64,000 nucleotides of DNA from positions 2,260,001 through 2,324,000 of the forward strand of contig NZ_CP126106.1 of assembly GCF_030123325.1 (NCBI RefSeq). Direction: 5' to 3'. The notes under the pieces were generated by a model. It searched no databases. It was not told where the DNA came from and worked only from the letters and a program-made list of their open reading frames with translations. The DNA comes from Peribacillus simplex. GTDB lineage: Bacteria > Bacillota > Bacilli > Bacillales > DSM-1321. Every line of letters begins with the position of its first letter. Positions within the stretch are counted from its first letter, which is position 1. Of the stretch, positions 49,700 to 58,165 are shown piece by piece. Made by a program: the position numbers and the translations under genes.

Positions 49700-50095
49700 A
49701 TTATATTCTTCTACTAGTAAAACCAAGCATAAAGGGTATATTGGACAATAAAATATGTTCCCACATCCAAAAATGGTAAAATAAACATATATTAATGTTT
49801 TTTATCTAAGGAGTATCCTCTCTGAATCAAAAGAATCAGGGTTATGATCCTTCTCATTATTACTGTACTCTATTTTTCCTGTTTTGAGTTTCAGGTTTTA
49901 GAAATGTTATTTCAAAATGAACTTTTGTTTTCAATCCAAAATTTCATTTGTACACGTAGTTGGCATTTCAATATTGAAACCATTTAATTTAAATATGGGA
50001 CAACCTATGTTTCTATTTCCTCAACACTATAATCGGAGTATCCATTACTCGAGTTATAAGCTTTGATAACCAATAGAAAAATTTTTGAGCAATAG
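49700..50095. other. Intergenic stretch, no gene recognised
   Basis: About 400 AT-rich bases without an ORF that has an RBS. Confidence 0.5.
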
Positions 50096-50099
50096 AGAG

Positions 50100-50137
50100 A
50101 AAAACACGGAGTGGTTTTATCCAACTCCGTGTTTTTC
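50100..50137 (-). terminator. Terminator of the DoxX gene
   Basis: AAAAACACGGAGT and ACTCCGTGTTTTT form a perfect 13-bp stem with T runs on both strands. It is 33 nt past the DoxX stop on the minus strand. Confidence 0.8.
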
Positions 50138-50169
50138 ATAATGTAGGGATTATAAAACTCAAGCTTTCC

Positions 50170-50568
50170 TTAAAATAGAAAAGAATCAAGTGAGTATGGG
50201 CCAGCTCCGGTTAACGCAACGCCAATCGCCACTGCAAGAACGGCAAGATTATACTCATAACCATTTTGAGTCGCCCAGTAGCCATTTGCTCCATGGACTT
50301 TAACGATCGCAACGAGCATCGTAAGTGCAATTAATATACCTGCAAAGGGTGTAAGGAGACCTAAAGCAAATAAAGCTCCGCCAATAAGCTCGGATAGACC
50401 TGCAAATAGGGCCATGGTAACTCCTGGCTTCATGCCAATCGAATCAAACCAGCCTCCTGTACCTTTCAAGCCATGTCCGCCAAACCATCCAAATAATTTT
50501 TGGGCTCCATGTCCAACAAACGATAATCCGATTACTACACGTATAACTAATAAACCTATACCAATCAT
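50170..50568 (-). CDS. DoxX family membrane protein (MhqP/CatD-like)
   Basis: This is a 132-residue protein with four membrane helices, the DoxX pattern LLVIRVVIGLSFVGHGAQKL, FGWFGGHGLKGTGGWFDSIG, LFAGLSELIGGALFALGLLT. In B. subtilis such proteins (MhqP, CatD) are co-induced by quinones and catechol and help in thiol-stress resistance. AGGAGG precedes the ATG at 50568. The upstream region has MhqR-like palindromes, which supports the same kind of control here. Confidence 0.85.
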   Translation of the reverse strand: MIGIGLLVIRVVIGLSFVGHGAQKLFGWFGGHGLKGTGGWFDSIGMKPGVTMALFAGLSELIGGALFALGLLTPFAGILIALTMLVAIVKVHGANGYWATQNGYEYNLAVLAVAIGVALTGAGPYSLDSFLF

Positions 50569-50604
50569 TTATGATTCCTCCTGGAATTTTATTTTTAATT
50601 TAGA

Positions 50605-50678
50605 TATCTTTAATTCGAGATTTGCATTAAAAAAAAGTAAGGGTTTATCTCGAATTAATTTATCTTTAATTAAAGATA
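50605..50678. promoter_or_regulatory. MhqR-like operator cluster upstream of doxX
   Basis: TATCTTTAATTCGAGAT (50605-50621), the half site TATCTCGAATT (50646-50656) and a perfect 18-bp palindrome TATCTTTAATTAAAGATA (50661-50678) resemble the B. subtilis MhqR operator, an inverted repeat of ATCTCGAAT. The match to MhqR is from memory of that motif. Confidence 0.6.
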
Positions 50679-51079
50679 ATATTTTTCGAGCGATTTGTCA
50701 AATATAATTTTTCTCATTTTAATTTGAATGATTGCCGTGGATAAAAAGGATGAGACCGATTCAGAAAAAGAGGAGGAATGTTCACTTTCAGCCATCACAA
50801 TTACAGCGAACTGCATGCAAATCTGGATGGGAGGAAGTTTTGCTTTTTGAGATGGTACTGCTTTCAGAAACCGTAACACATTATTTTATCGTTCTGTAGG
50901 AGACTTCATCATGAATATTTTGGGAGTAACAGTCACAATTAGGGTCTTCAGACGAATGATCTCCTGTTTACATCTATCTTACTCGTCACAATTTAGAAGG
51001 TGCCATTATTCAACAAAAGGCCCAATTAACTAAATGGGAAAAAAAGTTATTATACTTTCAAAATAAACACCTCACATTT

Positions 51080-51553
51080 TTATTTCTTTTTTCCTAGGAT
51101 ATTTTTTAATGGCTTTTGAAGTACATCCACAATGGCAGCGATGATAGCTGTTGCTAAAATCCCTATTAGACCTAGTGCTCTCGGACCTGCTGAGTCATCA
51201 CCTGTGAAATAAGAATGCACCCTTAAGTATACTATTCCTAACAAAATGAAGAAAATGATTGTAAAAGCACATTTTTTTATAACCTTCAAGGATTTAAGGG
51301 ATAACTCGTAAAAAGCGTTATTTTTATCGATATAGCTCAATAGTTTAAATGCTTGATACAAAGCAACGGAAAACGTAATGCATATTCCATACGCACATAC
51401 TAACAATGGATATATCGAGTAATCTCCTGGACGCACTTTCGCATCTCTTATAGCCGCTTGAGGTAACCAATATATACACACAGCAAGTACCGCAATTCCA
51501 ATAAGAAAAGCAACGACTCTTAAGAAAAAAGTTGAACCTAGTTTAACAGGCAT
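51080..51553 (-). CDS. DUF2975 family membrane protein (YoaS-like)
   Basis: This is a 157-residue protein with four membrane helices (FLRVVAFLIGIAVLAVCIYW, YPLLVCAYGICITFSVALYQ, CAFTIIFFILLGIVYLR, LIGILATAIIAAIVDVL), matching DUF2975. B. subtilis YoaS is usually next to a small HTH gene (YozG); none is seen next to this copy. The function is unknown. The start at 51553 has a modest GAGGTG ribosome binding site. Confidence 0.82.
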   Translation of the reverse strand: MPVKLGSTFFLRVVAFLIGIAVLAVCIYWLPQAAIRDAKVRPGDYSIYPLLVCAYGICITFSVALYQAFKLLSYIDKNNAFYELSLKSLKVIKKCAFTIIFFILLGIVYLRVHSYFTGDDSAGPRALGLIGILATAIIAAIVDVLQKPLKNILGKKK

Positions 51554-52013
51554 TTAAAGCACCTCACTGATTAATGATAATATGATTTTAGTATATTTAT
51601 TATCGTTTATCAATAAATTTATTTTGTTTTTCATTATATTATTATTGTTATTTAAATATTAATTTAATTATATGTGGGAATCATACTTCAGTTATTGTAA
51701 GTGTTATTATAAAGTAACATAACAATAGGGGCATTTTGTTTAAAATCAAAAATTATAAAAAGCAGGAAATATGCGCGACTTTATTCATTTCTTCAATAAA
51801 CATACTGCCACAAATGATATCTATTGAATGTCGAATTCAACGACAAATTTGATTCCTAAGCTTTTTAAAATTTTATTTTCTTTTGATTATTGTACATATA
51901 GAGCAATTTAAAAATTGGGAGATATCATTAAAGTTATGATTCAAGAGAGTTGTTTTATTAAATAATCAGAGTTGATCTATCAAGAATAAACTCAGTTTTT
52001 ATTTTTAACCTCT
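51554..52013. other. AT-rich intergenic stretch
   Basis: No gene is visible in 460 bp. The last part (about 51940-52013) keeps traces of a MITE left half (GAGTTGTTTTATTAAAT, GAGTTGATC). Confidence 0.45.
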
Positions 52014-52041
52014 AATAGCAACAAACTTTGAGAAAACAGCC
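52014..52041 (+). mobile_element. MITE relic, right end
   Basis: AATAGCAACAAACTTTGAG followed by AAAACAGCC matches the right terminal repeat of the MITE family. The GC-rich core is missing, so this is an old, partly deleted copy. Confidence 0.6.
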
Positions 52042-52062
52042 ATTTTAAATGAAAAAACAGGA

Positions 52063-52099
52063 AAACAGGCAGCGCATATAGCGCTTGCCTGTTTTTTTA
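52063..52099. terminator. Strong terminator-like hairpin
   Basis: AAACAGGCAGCGC pairs with GCGCTTGCCTGTTT (one bulge) around ATATA, followed by TTTT. It is 115 bp past the ynzD stop on the minus strand, though its T run is on the plus strand. Confidence 0.6.
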
Positions 52100-52213
52100 T
52101 ATAGCAAAGGTCATGCCTAAGTATTCAAATTGAGAATGAATGTAAAAAGGGGAGATTGACAGCAAAATAATTCATATAATAATATATGTGGTTATCAATG
52201 GAGATGAACTGAG

Positions 52214-52387
52214 TTAAAAATCTGTACCGGTTTTATAAAAAAGTTCATTATATTTATTTAATAATTGATCGAGTTGCTGGCTATATTCAACGGCAACATG
52301 CGAGTTTAAACCATCTTTAGCGACAATCTTGATAAGTTCATTTCTCTTTAATTCAATCTGTTCGAGAAATTCATTCTTTTTAGCCAT
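52214..52387 (-). CDS. ynzD: Spo0E-family aspartyl-phosphate phosphatase (YnzD-like)
   Basis: This is a 57-residue protein of two helices with the Spo0E signature, SQQLDQLLN, in which the SxxxD pattern contacts phosphorylated Spo0A. It should remove phosphate from Spo0A-P and so hold back sporulation. ATG 52387 follows AAAGGAAAG; a longer frame from 52420 lacks an RBS. The location just before ccdA matches ynzD of B. subtilis. Confidence 0.85.
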   Translation of the reverse strand: MAKKNEFLEQIELKRNELIKIVAKDGLNSHVAVEYSQQLDQLLNKYNELFYKTGTDF

Positions 52388-52633
52388 TATCTTTCCTTTC
52401 TGGCCCCAACATTTTTTCAAGGTACCCTTAATTTATGTGTTCGTTGTAAAATATGTATGAATATAACAATTATATCGGCTTGGACTAATGAATTCAAATA
52501 AGTTAACTTGATCCGTCGCCCCATCCAGTTATAAGCAATTTGTTGTCATGAAATATTCATAGTTCCATAAATGTATTTTTTTATCTTATTTGTTACAATG
52601 TTTATAGGTTGACATACATAGGAGTGAGCTTAT

Positions 52634-53341
52634 TTGGATGATATTAATATTTTTTTAGCTTTTGGGGCGGGATTTCTGAGTTTTATTTCGCCATGCTGCT
52701 TACCGCTATATCCGGCCTTTTTATCTTATATCACTGGTATGAGTGTTGGTGAAATCAAATCCGAGAACGCCATGCTCCAAAGAAGAAGCATGCTGCATAC
52801 TTTATTCTTCCTTCTTGGGTTTTCTCTGGTTTTTATTGCAATAGGGTTTAGCACATCATACCTTGGTTCTTTTTTCTCGAATTATAAAGAATTAATTCGT
52901 CAGATTGGAGCCATCCTGATTATCATTTTTGGTTTATTCATTGTAGGAATCTTTCAGCCGAAATCTTTGATGAAAGACAGTCGTTTTGAATTTAAGAACC
53001 GACCTAGCGGATATATAGGCTCCATTCTAATCGGACTTGCCTTTGCGGCTGGATGGACCCCTTGTGCTGGTCCGCTATTAGGTGCTGTCATTTCACTGGG
53101 TGCAACTAATCCCAGTGCGGCCATGAGCTATATGACTGCCTATATTTTAGGATTTGCCATACCGTTTTTCATATTATCCTTCTTTGTCGGAAAATTGACA
53201 TGGATCAAAAAGTACAGCCAATACATCATGAAGATTGGCGGATATTTAATGATTGTAATGGGTGTGATTTTGTTTTTTGATTGGATGACCAAAATAATCG
53301 CAGTCCTGTCTAGACTATTCGGTGGCTTTACCGGGTTTTAG
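52634..53341 (+). CDS. ccdA: CcdA, thiol-disulfide electron carrier for cytochrome c maturation
   Basis: This is a 235-residue membrane protein with six helices that passes electrons from cytoplasmic thioredoxin to extracellular thiol proteins, for cytochrome c assembly and spore cortex. The redox Cys are in FISPCCLPLYPAF and GWTPCAGPLLGAV. The TTG at 52634 follows GGAGTGAG. It is followed by the remains of yneI and then ccdC, as in B. subtilis. Confidence 0.93.
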   Translation: MDDINIFLAFGAGFLSFISPCCLPLYPAFLSYITGMSVGEIKSENAMLQRRSMLHTLFFLLGFSLVFIAIGFSTSYLGSFFSNYKELIRQIGAILIIIFGLFIVGIFQPKSLMKDSRFEFKNRPSGYIGSILIGLAFAAGWTPCAGPLLGAVISLGATNPSAAMSYMTAYILGFAIPFFILSFFVGKLTWIKKYSQYIMKIGGYLMIVMGVILFFDWMTKIIAVLSRLFGGFTGF

Positions 53342-53474
53342 TCCATAATAAGCTATTTTTTCAATAAAATTCAAAATTGAAAATCTTTAATTAGGTTTTA
53401 TGATGTGATTTTTTAATTTTTCCTTTCTGTTTAAAAGATAGGATTTATCATGCTGTTTGTGAGGAAGAACGGCT

Positions 53475-53812
53475 ATGGCCCGATTATTAATCATTGAAGA
53501 TGCTAAGTTTATGAGAATGACACTTTCCACTAAAGCGGGACATGAGGTGATCAGTGAGGGAGGGAATGGACGAGAAGCCATGGAATGATATCGAATTCGA
53601 ATCCTGATCTTATAATGATGGGTATTCACATGCCATCTTGAGCGGGCTGGATGCCGTTAAAGAAATCAAGAAGGAATTTCAGGCTAATGTGCTCTGCCAT
53701 GGTTCAGCAAAAAATGGTTGTCGAGGATATAGAAGCTGGGGCGCAAGATTTTAACGTCAAGCATTTTGGTGAGGGCATGGTATTGGATGACATAAAAACT
53801 GCGCTTGATTAA
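53475..53812 (+). pseudogene. yneI: Broken yneI, CheY-like single-domain response regulator
   Basis: ATG 53475 opens MARLLIIEDAKFMRMTLST, then KAGHEVISEGGNGREAME, then a stop (TGA, about 53586). Later pieces in other frames still read as the rest of a receiver domain (RIRNPDLIMM, IHMPS, LDAVKEIKKEFQANV, QKMVVEDIEAGAQDF). At least one deletion near residue 20, a nonsense/frameshift and further frameshifts separate them. It lies between ccdA and ccdC, exactly where intact yneI is found in B. subtilis, so this is a recently decayed gene in a conserved locus. Confidence 0.8.
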
Positions 53813-53926
53813 TAACACTCTCCTTGTTTATCTCAAATAGGTAATATATACTTTGTTTATAAATTGAAGTCATATATAATTTTTAATGGTACTTACCTAT
53901 TTTTAGTTTAAAGGGATGGTTAAGAG

Positions 53927-54403
53927 ATGATATATATATCAACAGGTATAGCGATTGTGATGGCTATAGGTGTTTTCATGTTACGGATGAAGGAAACGAA
54001 AAAACCAGTGAATGAAAAGAAAATCATTTTACCGCCGCTTTTTATGAGTACGGGTGCTTTGATGTTCATTTTCCCGATGTTCCGGGTGACTCGATACGAA
54101 TTGTTGGAGGCTCTTGTTGCGGGGATGTTATTTTCCATCTTATTGATTAAAACATCTAAATTTGAAGTTAGAGATGAAAAAATTTATATCCTGCGCTCTA
54201 AAGCGTTCATATTCATATTGATTGGTCTCATGGTGATTCGACTGGTGGCAAAACTGATGCTGGGAAGCACGATTGAAATCGGTGTATTGAGCGGAATGTT
54301 TTTCTTACTTGCTTTTGCGATGATCGTTCCGTGGAGAATTGCCATGCTTTATCAATATAAAAAAGTTAAAGCAGCCAGTTTCGGCAAAAGTAGCATGGTG
54401 TAA
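53927..54403 (+). CDS. ccdC: CcdC family protein
   Basis: This is a 158-residue membrane protein with four to five helices (YISTGIAIVMAIGVFMLRMK, PLFMSTGALMFIFPMF, ALVAGMLFSILLIKTS, AFIFILIGLMVIRLVAKLM), the CcdC/YneJ family. It lies in the ccdA-yneI-ccdC order, though in B. subtilis ccdC is not needed for cytochrome c formation and its role is unclear. A GGGATGG site precedes the ATG. Confidence 0.88.
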   Translation: MIYISTGIAIVMAIGVFMLRMKETKKPVNEKKIILPPLFMSTGALMFIFPMFRVTRYELLEALVAGMLFSILLIKTSKFEVRDEKIYILRSKAFIFILIGLMVIRLVAKLMLGSTIEIGVLSGMFFLLAFAMIVPWRIAMLYQYKKVKAASFGKSSMV

Positions 54404-54441
54404 TACATGTACTGTAGGATGTAATCAAAGGAACATTCAAT

Positions 54442-54474
54442 AAACCTGAGTCGATAAATGACTCAGGTTTTTTA
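54442..54474 (+). terminator. ccdC terminator
   Basis: AAACCTGAGTC and GACTCAGGTTT pair perfectly around GATAAAT, followed by TTTA. Confidence 0.85.
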
Positions 54475-54587
54475 TTTGCCTGGAAACATTTCATGAGGGT
54501 AAAAAAATTCATCCAAAAAACCTAGTAATTTTATCCGAATTATATTATATTAGTATTATAATATTTTACTTAAGGAGGAAACGGTTC

Positions 54588-55643
54588 ATGTTACAAATGA
54601 TTCTGTTCGGTATTATTTGTGGTTTACTGCTGGGATTTGTGCTTCAAAGAGGCCGTTTCTGTGTTGTTGGTGCATATCGTGATTTGATTTTAGCTAAAGA
54701 TGGACGGATGTTCTTAGCTACATTTATTGTAATAGCAATACAAAGTATTGGTGTTTATGCATTGAATGATACAGGGGTCATTCAGTTTGGAAATGATGGT
54801 TTTCCATGGTTGGGAACAATCGTGGGTGGCTTTATTTTTGGTATTGGCATGGTTCTGGCAGGAGGTTGCGCCACTGGAACATGGTATCGTGCCGGAGAGG
54901 GCATGATCGGAAGTTGGGTTGCTCTTTTTGGATATATGCTAGGGGCAGCTATGACGAAATATGGTGTATGGAAAGTGGCTGGAGATAATCTGTTATCTTA
55001 TCGTACAAGTGATACGTATATTCATGAAACATTAAATGTTTCGCCATGGGTGCTTGTTATTATTGTGACTATTTTGGTTGGCCTATTGGTGATTCGTGAA
55101 TTGAAAAAACCGAAACTTCCAATCTTTAAAATGAAACCGAAAAAAACGGGATTGGCCCACATCTTATTCGAGAAACGGTGGCATCCCTTTGTTACGGCAT
55201 TATTGGTCGGCCTTATTGCGATCGTGGCATGGCCGCTAAGCGCAATGACAGGCAGGATGTTCGGACTGGGAATTACAGCTCCTTCCGCGAACATTCTAAC
55301 TTTCCTTATAACAGGAGATGATGCGTTAATCGATTGGGGTACGTTTTTAGTATTGGGTATTTTCCTCGGTGCATTCATTGCTGCCAAAGGAAGCGGGGAA
55401 TTCCGTTGGCGTTTGCCTGATATGAAAACGTTACGTAACAATGCAATTGGCGGTGTAATCATGGGGTTCGGTGCAAGTGTTGCCGGGGGATGCACAATCG
55501 GAAATGGTCTAGTGAACTCGGCGCTATTTGCTTGGCAGGGTTGGATCGCGATTGTCTTTTTCCTGCTGGGTACATGGGTAGCAACTTATTTCACGATTAT
55601 CCGTAAGCAAAAGCAGACAGCCGCTGCATCCAAAGCTGCATAA
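54588..55643 (+). CDS. tsuA: YeeE/YedE family transporter, thiosulfate (TsuA) type
   Basis: This is a 351-residue membrane protein with about nine to ten helices. Cys residues typical of thiosulfate channels are in QRGRFCVVGAY (C25), VLAGGCATGTW (C94) and VAGGCTIGNGL. Members such as TsuA let thiosulfate enter by relaying it along these Cys. A TusA-like protein follows 41 nt later, the same pairing as TsuA-TsuB, so sulfur uptake is the best guess. AAGGAGG precedes the ATG. Confidence 0.85.
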   Translation: MLQMILFGIICGLLLGFVLQRGRFCVVGAYRDLILAKDGRMFLATFIVIAIQSIGVYALNDTGVIQFGNDGFPWLGTIVGGFIFGIGMVLAGGCATGTWYRAGEGMIGSWVALFGYMLGAAMTKYGVWKVAGDNLLSYRTSDTYIHETLNVSPWVLVIIVTILVGLLVIRELKKPKLPIFKMKPKKTGLAHILFEKRWHPFVTALLVGLIAIVAWPLSAMTGRMFGLGITAPSANILTFLITGDDALIDWGTFLVLGIFLGAFIAAKGSGEFRWRLPDMKTLRNNAIGGVIMGFGASVAGGCTIGNGLVNSALFAWQGWIAIVFFLLGTWVATYFTIIRKQKQTAAASKAA

Positions 55644-55684
55644 GATACGAGTCGAAAATTTTTAAATCGAGGAGTGGAATATAA

Positions 55685-55912
55685 ATGGCAAAAGTATTGG
55701 AAACGACTGGAATGGTATGTCCATTCCCTTTAGTGGAAGCAAAAGAAGCGATAGTGGACATGGCAATAGGAGAGGAATTGATCATTAATTTCGATTGCAC
55801 ACAAGCAACCGAGAGCATACCGCGTTGGGCTGCTACCGAAGGTCATGAAATCACGGAGTTTGAGCAAATCGATGACGCTAAATGGCGTATAATCGTGAAA
55901 AAGGGAAAGTAA
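55685..55912 (+). CDS. tsuB: TusA-family sulfur carrier (TsuB-like)
   Basis: This is a 75-residue protein of the TusA fold with the conserved CPxP-type site in TTGMVCPFPLVEAKEA (Cys 13). It carries sulfur as a persulfide, and next to a YeeE transporter it probably takes over imported thiosulfate. GAGGAGTGG lies before the ATG. Confidence 0.88.
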   Translation: MAKVLETTGMVCPFPLVEAKEAIVDMAIGEELIINFDCTQATESIPRWAATEGHEITEFEQIDDAKWRIIVKKGK

Positions 55913-55923
55913 ACTGATTTGAA

Positions 55924-55959
55924 GAAAACGTGTTCGGGTTTCCTGTGCACGTTTTTTTG
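55924..55959 (+). terminator. Terminator of the tsuAB operon
   Basis: AAAACGTG and CACGTTTT pair around a 14-base loop, followed by more T. Confidence 0.65.
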
Positions 55960-56041
55960 TTTTTTCGAGGTTAAATAATTGGAAGCTGAAAGTTTCTAGT
56001 GATAACATGTCTTTAACCAATTTATTAAGGAGATGTTGATA

Positions 56042-56347
56042 ATGGTAGACAAGGTCATTTTAAACGATGTTCCACTTCATGTCACTGACTTTCTTTCTGA
56101 AACTGTAAAGGATTCTGAAGGAAAGGAAATCAGAAAAGTCAGTTTCAATCTTGAGGTTACACATATTGAATATCATGATATTACAACATTGCTTTATCAA
56201 ATGGTATTTGATTTAAAGATTCCACAGTCAAACGAGGAGTTTCGAGCAGAGATCTTTAACTACGCAACTTCGGTCACGAATCTATATGAAGAAAATGCCG
56301 TGGGGGAATTTTCACTTGTCTTGCTGGAAGTGAACGGTCAGGAATGA
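56042..56347 (+). CDS. DUF3219 (YkvR-like) protein
   Basis: This is a 101-residue protein resembling B. subtilis YkvR: VILNDVPLHVTDFLSET, KVSFNLEVTHIEYHDITTLL, and YATSVTNLYEENAVGEFSL follow that family. Function unknown. The ATG at 56042 is preferred, since AAGGAG is 9 bases upstream and the ATG at 56033 overlaps that site. It is monocistronic. Confidence 0.8.
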   Translation: MVDKVILNDVPLHVTDFLSETVKDSEGKEIRKVSFNLEVTHIEYHDITTLLYQMVFDLKIPQSNEEFRAEIFNYATSVTNLYEENAVGEFSLVLLEVNGQE

Positions 56348-56428
56348 TTGCTTTGCCAGTCTTGTAAAGATATGGGTTACTGTCTATAATAATAGTGACG
56401 ATCATTCTATACATATGAGGTGGTACTT

Positions 56429-56857
56429 TTGCTTAGTGGATGGTTTTTATGGTTTATTCTATTTTGGGTAGCCCTTTTAATTATATTGATGAGCATAGGT
56501 GGCTTTTTCATGTTTCGGAAGTTCCTGAAAAGATTTCCGAAAGAAGATGGGAAATCCGATATGGATTGGGAAGAATACTATTTGGAACAAACAAGGCACT
56601 TATGGTCAATTCAGCAAAAGGAATTACTGGAAGATTTAGTGAGCCCTGTGCCTGAACTTTTTCGTGATGTTGCACGTCATAAAATCGCTGGGAAAATCGG
56701 AGAGTTGGCGTTAAAGGAAAAAGCGGGCGATATTACGGAAGATTTAGTGATACGCGGCTATATCATTGCCACACCAAAACGTGACCATAAATTTTTACAA
56801 AAAAAGCTGGCTGAAAGAAAGGTGAATATGGGTCCATATGAACACTTATTCAGCTAA
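56429..56857 (+). CDS. yneK: YneK, DUF2621 membrane protein
   Basis: This is a 142-residue protein with an N-terminal membrane segment (GWFLWFILFWVALLIILMSI) and a soluble domain beginning FRKFLKRFPKEDGKSDMDWE and ending KVNMGPYEHLFS. It matches YneK (DUF2621), of unknown function, in the ccd region of B. subtilis. The TTG at 56429 is used because GAGGTGG is six bases upstream; a GTG at 56420 lies within that site. Confidence 0.85.
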   Translation: MLSGWFLWFILFWVALLIILMSIGGFFMFRKFLKRFPKEDGKSDMDWEEYYLEQTRHLWSIQQKELLEDLVSPVPELFRDVARHKIAGKIGELALKEKAGDITEDLVIRGYIIATPKRDHKFLQKKLAERKVNMGPYEHLFS

Positions 56858-56862
56858 TGTTG

Positions 56863-56897
56863 AAAAAAGCAGACTCTTTTCGAGTTTGCTTTTTTTA
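56863..56897 (+). terminator. yneK terminator
   Basis: AAAAAAGCAGACTC pairs with GAGTTTGCTTTTTTT around TTTTC. Confidence 0.85.
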
Positions 56898-57019
56898 TTC
56901 TGAAACTTTCAAAAGAATGTGGCAGTGTGGTAAAAATTAGAACGTTTGTACCCAAACCATGCTATTCGTTAAATTTTTGATATAATAATAGTAAGTAAAA
57001 ATTAGGACGGAGTGAAACT

Positions 57020-58165
57020 ATGAAATTTATCCATACGGCTGATTGGCATTTAGGGAAAATCGTTCACGGTGTACATATGACAGATGACCAAAGGCATGCA
57101 CTCTTGCAATTCATAGAAATTGTCGAAGAGGAAAAACCGGATGCGGTCGTGATTGCCGGTGATCTATATGATCGCTCGGTTCCGCCGACTGAAGCGGTGG
57201 AGCTTCTAGATGAAATCCTCTATACGATAAATGTGAAAATGAATACTCCGATCGTTGCGATATCGGGAAACCATGATTCTGCGGAAAGACTCGCATTCGG
57301 TTCATCATGGTATCGTCATAGTCAGTTATACATTCATGGGAAATTGACAAAATCATGTGAGCCGGTCCGTATCAAAGGAGTGAACTTTTATTGTGTTCCA
57401 TATGCAGAACCTGGGACGGTCCGCCATCTTTTTGAAGATGATAGTATCCATTCCCATCAGGAAGCGATGAAGCGGATAACCGGAACGATTGCCGAGAATT
57501 TCAATAAGGATGAGCCGAATGTCTTCGTGGGACATGCTTTTGTATTAGGCGGAAAAACGAGCGATTCGGAAAGGGTCTTGTCTGTAGGTGGCTCCGGCTG
57601 TGTTTCAGCCGACTTATTCGATGCGTTCGATTATACGGCACTTGGGCATTTACATAGTCCAGACGCAATACGTCATCCTAAGGTGTTTTACTCTGGATCA
57701 CTATTAAAATATTCTTTTTCCGAGGCCAAGCAAAATAAATCGCTTTCCATCGTCGATATGCATGAAGATGGGAGCTTTGATATACGCTATCGTTCTTTGG
57801 CACCCAAGTTCGATATGAGGGAAATATCCGGATCGATGGAAGAGTTGCTTGATTCCGCTTTTTATCAATCGCAAAAAAGGGATGACTATTTGAAAATAAC
57901 ATTAAATGATGAGGGGGCACTCATCGATCCTATTAACCGCTTGCGCCAGATTTATCCGAACGTACTACATCTGGAGCGTAAATGGGATTTGACCGACCTT
58001 AGAAGAAAAAAATCTTTCTCCTCTGTAAAAGATGAACGGAAATCAGAATTGGACCTGTTTGAAACGTTTTATCAAGAAATGACAGATCGGGACTTTGATT
58101 CTCAAAAGCAGGATTTGATGGTATCGGTAATTGAGGCTGTTAAGAAAGAGGAGGCTTTGAAATGA
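57020..58165 (+). CDS. sbcD: SbcD, exonuclease subunit (Mre11-type)
   Basis: This is a 381-residue metal-dependent phosphoesterase that cuts DNA hairpins and protein-blocked ends together with SbcC. Phosphoesterase motifs are HTADWHLGK (D8, H10), VIAGDLYDRSVPP, SGNHDS, VGHAF and TALGHLHSP. GGACGGAGTG precedes the ATG. Its stop overlaps the start of sbcC by 4 nt, so both subunits are made together. Confidence 0.95.
   Translation: MKFIHTADWHLGKIVHGVHMTDDQRHALLQFIEIVEEEKPDAVVIAGDLYDRSVPPTEAVELLDEILYTINVKMNTPIVAISGNHDSAERLAFGSSWYRHSQLYIHGKLTKSCEPVRIKGVNFYCVPYAEPGTVRHLFEDDSIHSHQEAMKRITGTIAENFNKDEPNVFVGHAFVLGGKTSDSERVLSVGGSGCVSADLFDAFDYTALGHLHSPDAIRHPKVFYSGSLLKYSFSEAKQNKSLSIVDMHEDGSFDIRYRSLAPKFDMREISGSMEELLDSAFYQSQKRDDYLKITLNDEGALIDPINRLRQIYPNVLHLERKWDLTDLRRKKSFSSVKDERKSELDLFETFYQEMTDRDFDSQKQDLMVSVIEAVKKEEALK

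Noticed and set aside
50670..50879. ORFs near the doxX promoter (for example a 40-codon frame with DKKDETDSEKEEECSLS)
   Set aside because: No RBS, overlap with the operator region, and no recognisable family.
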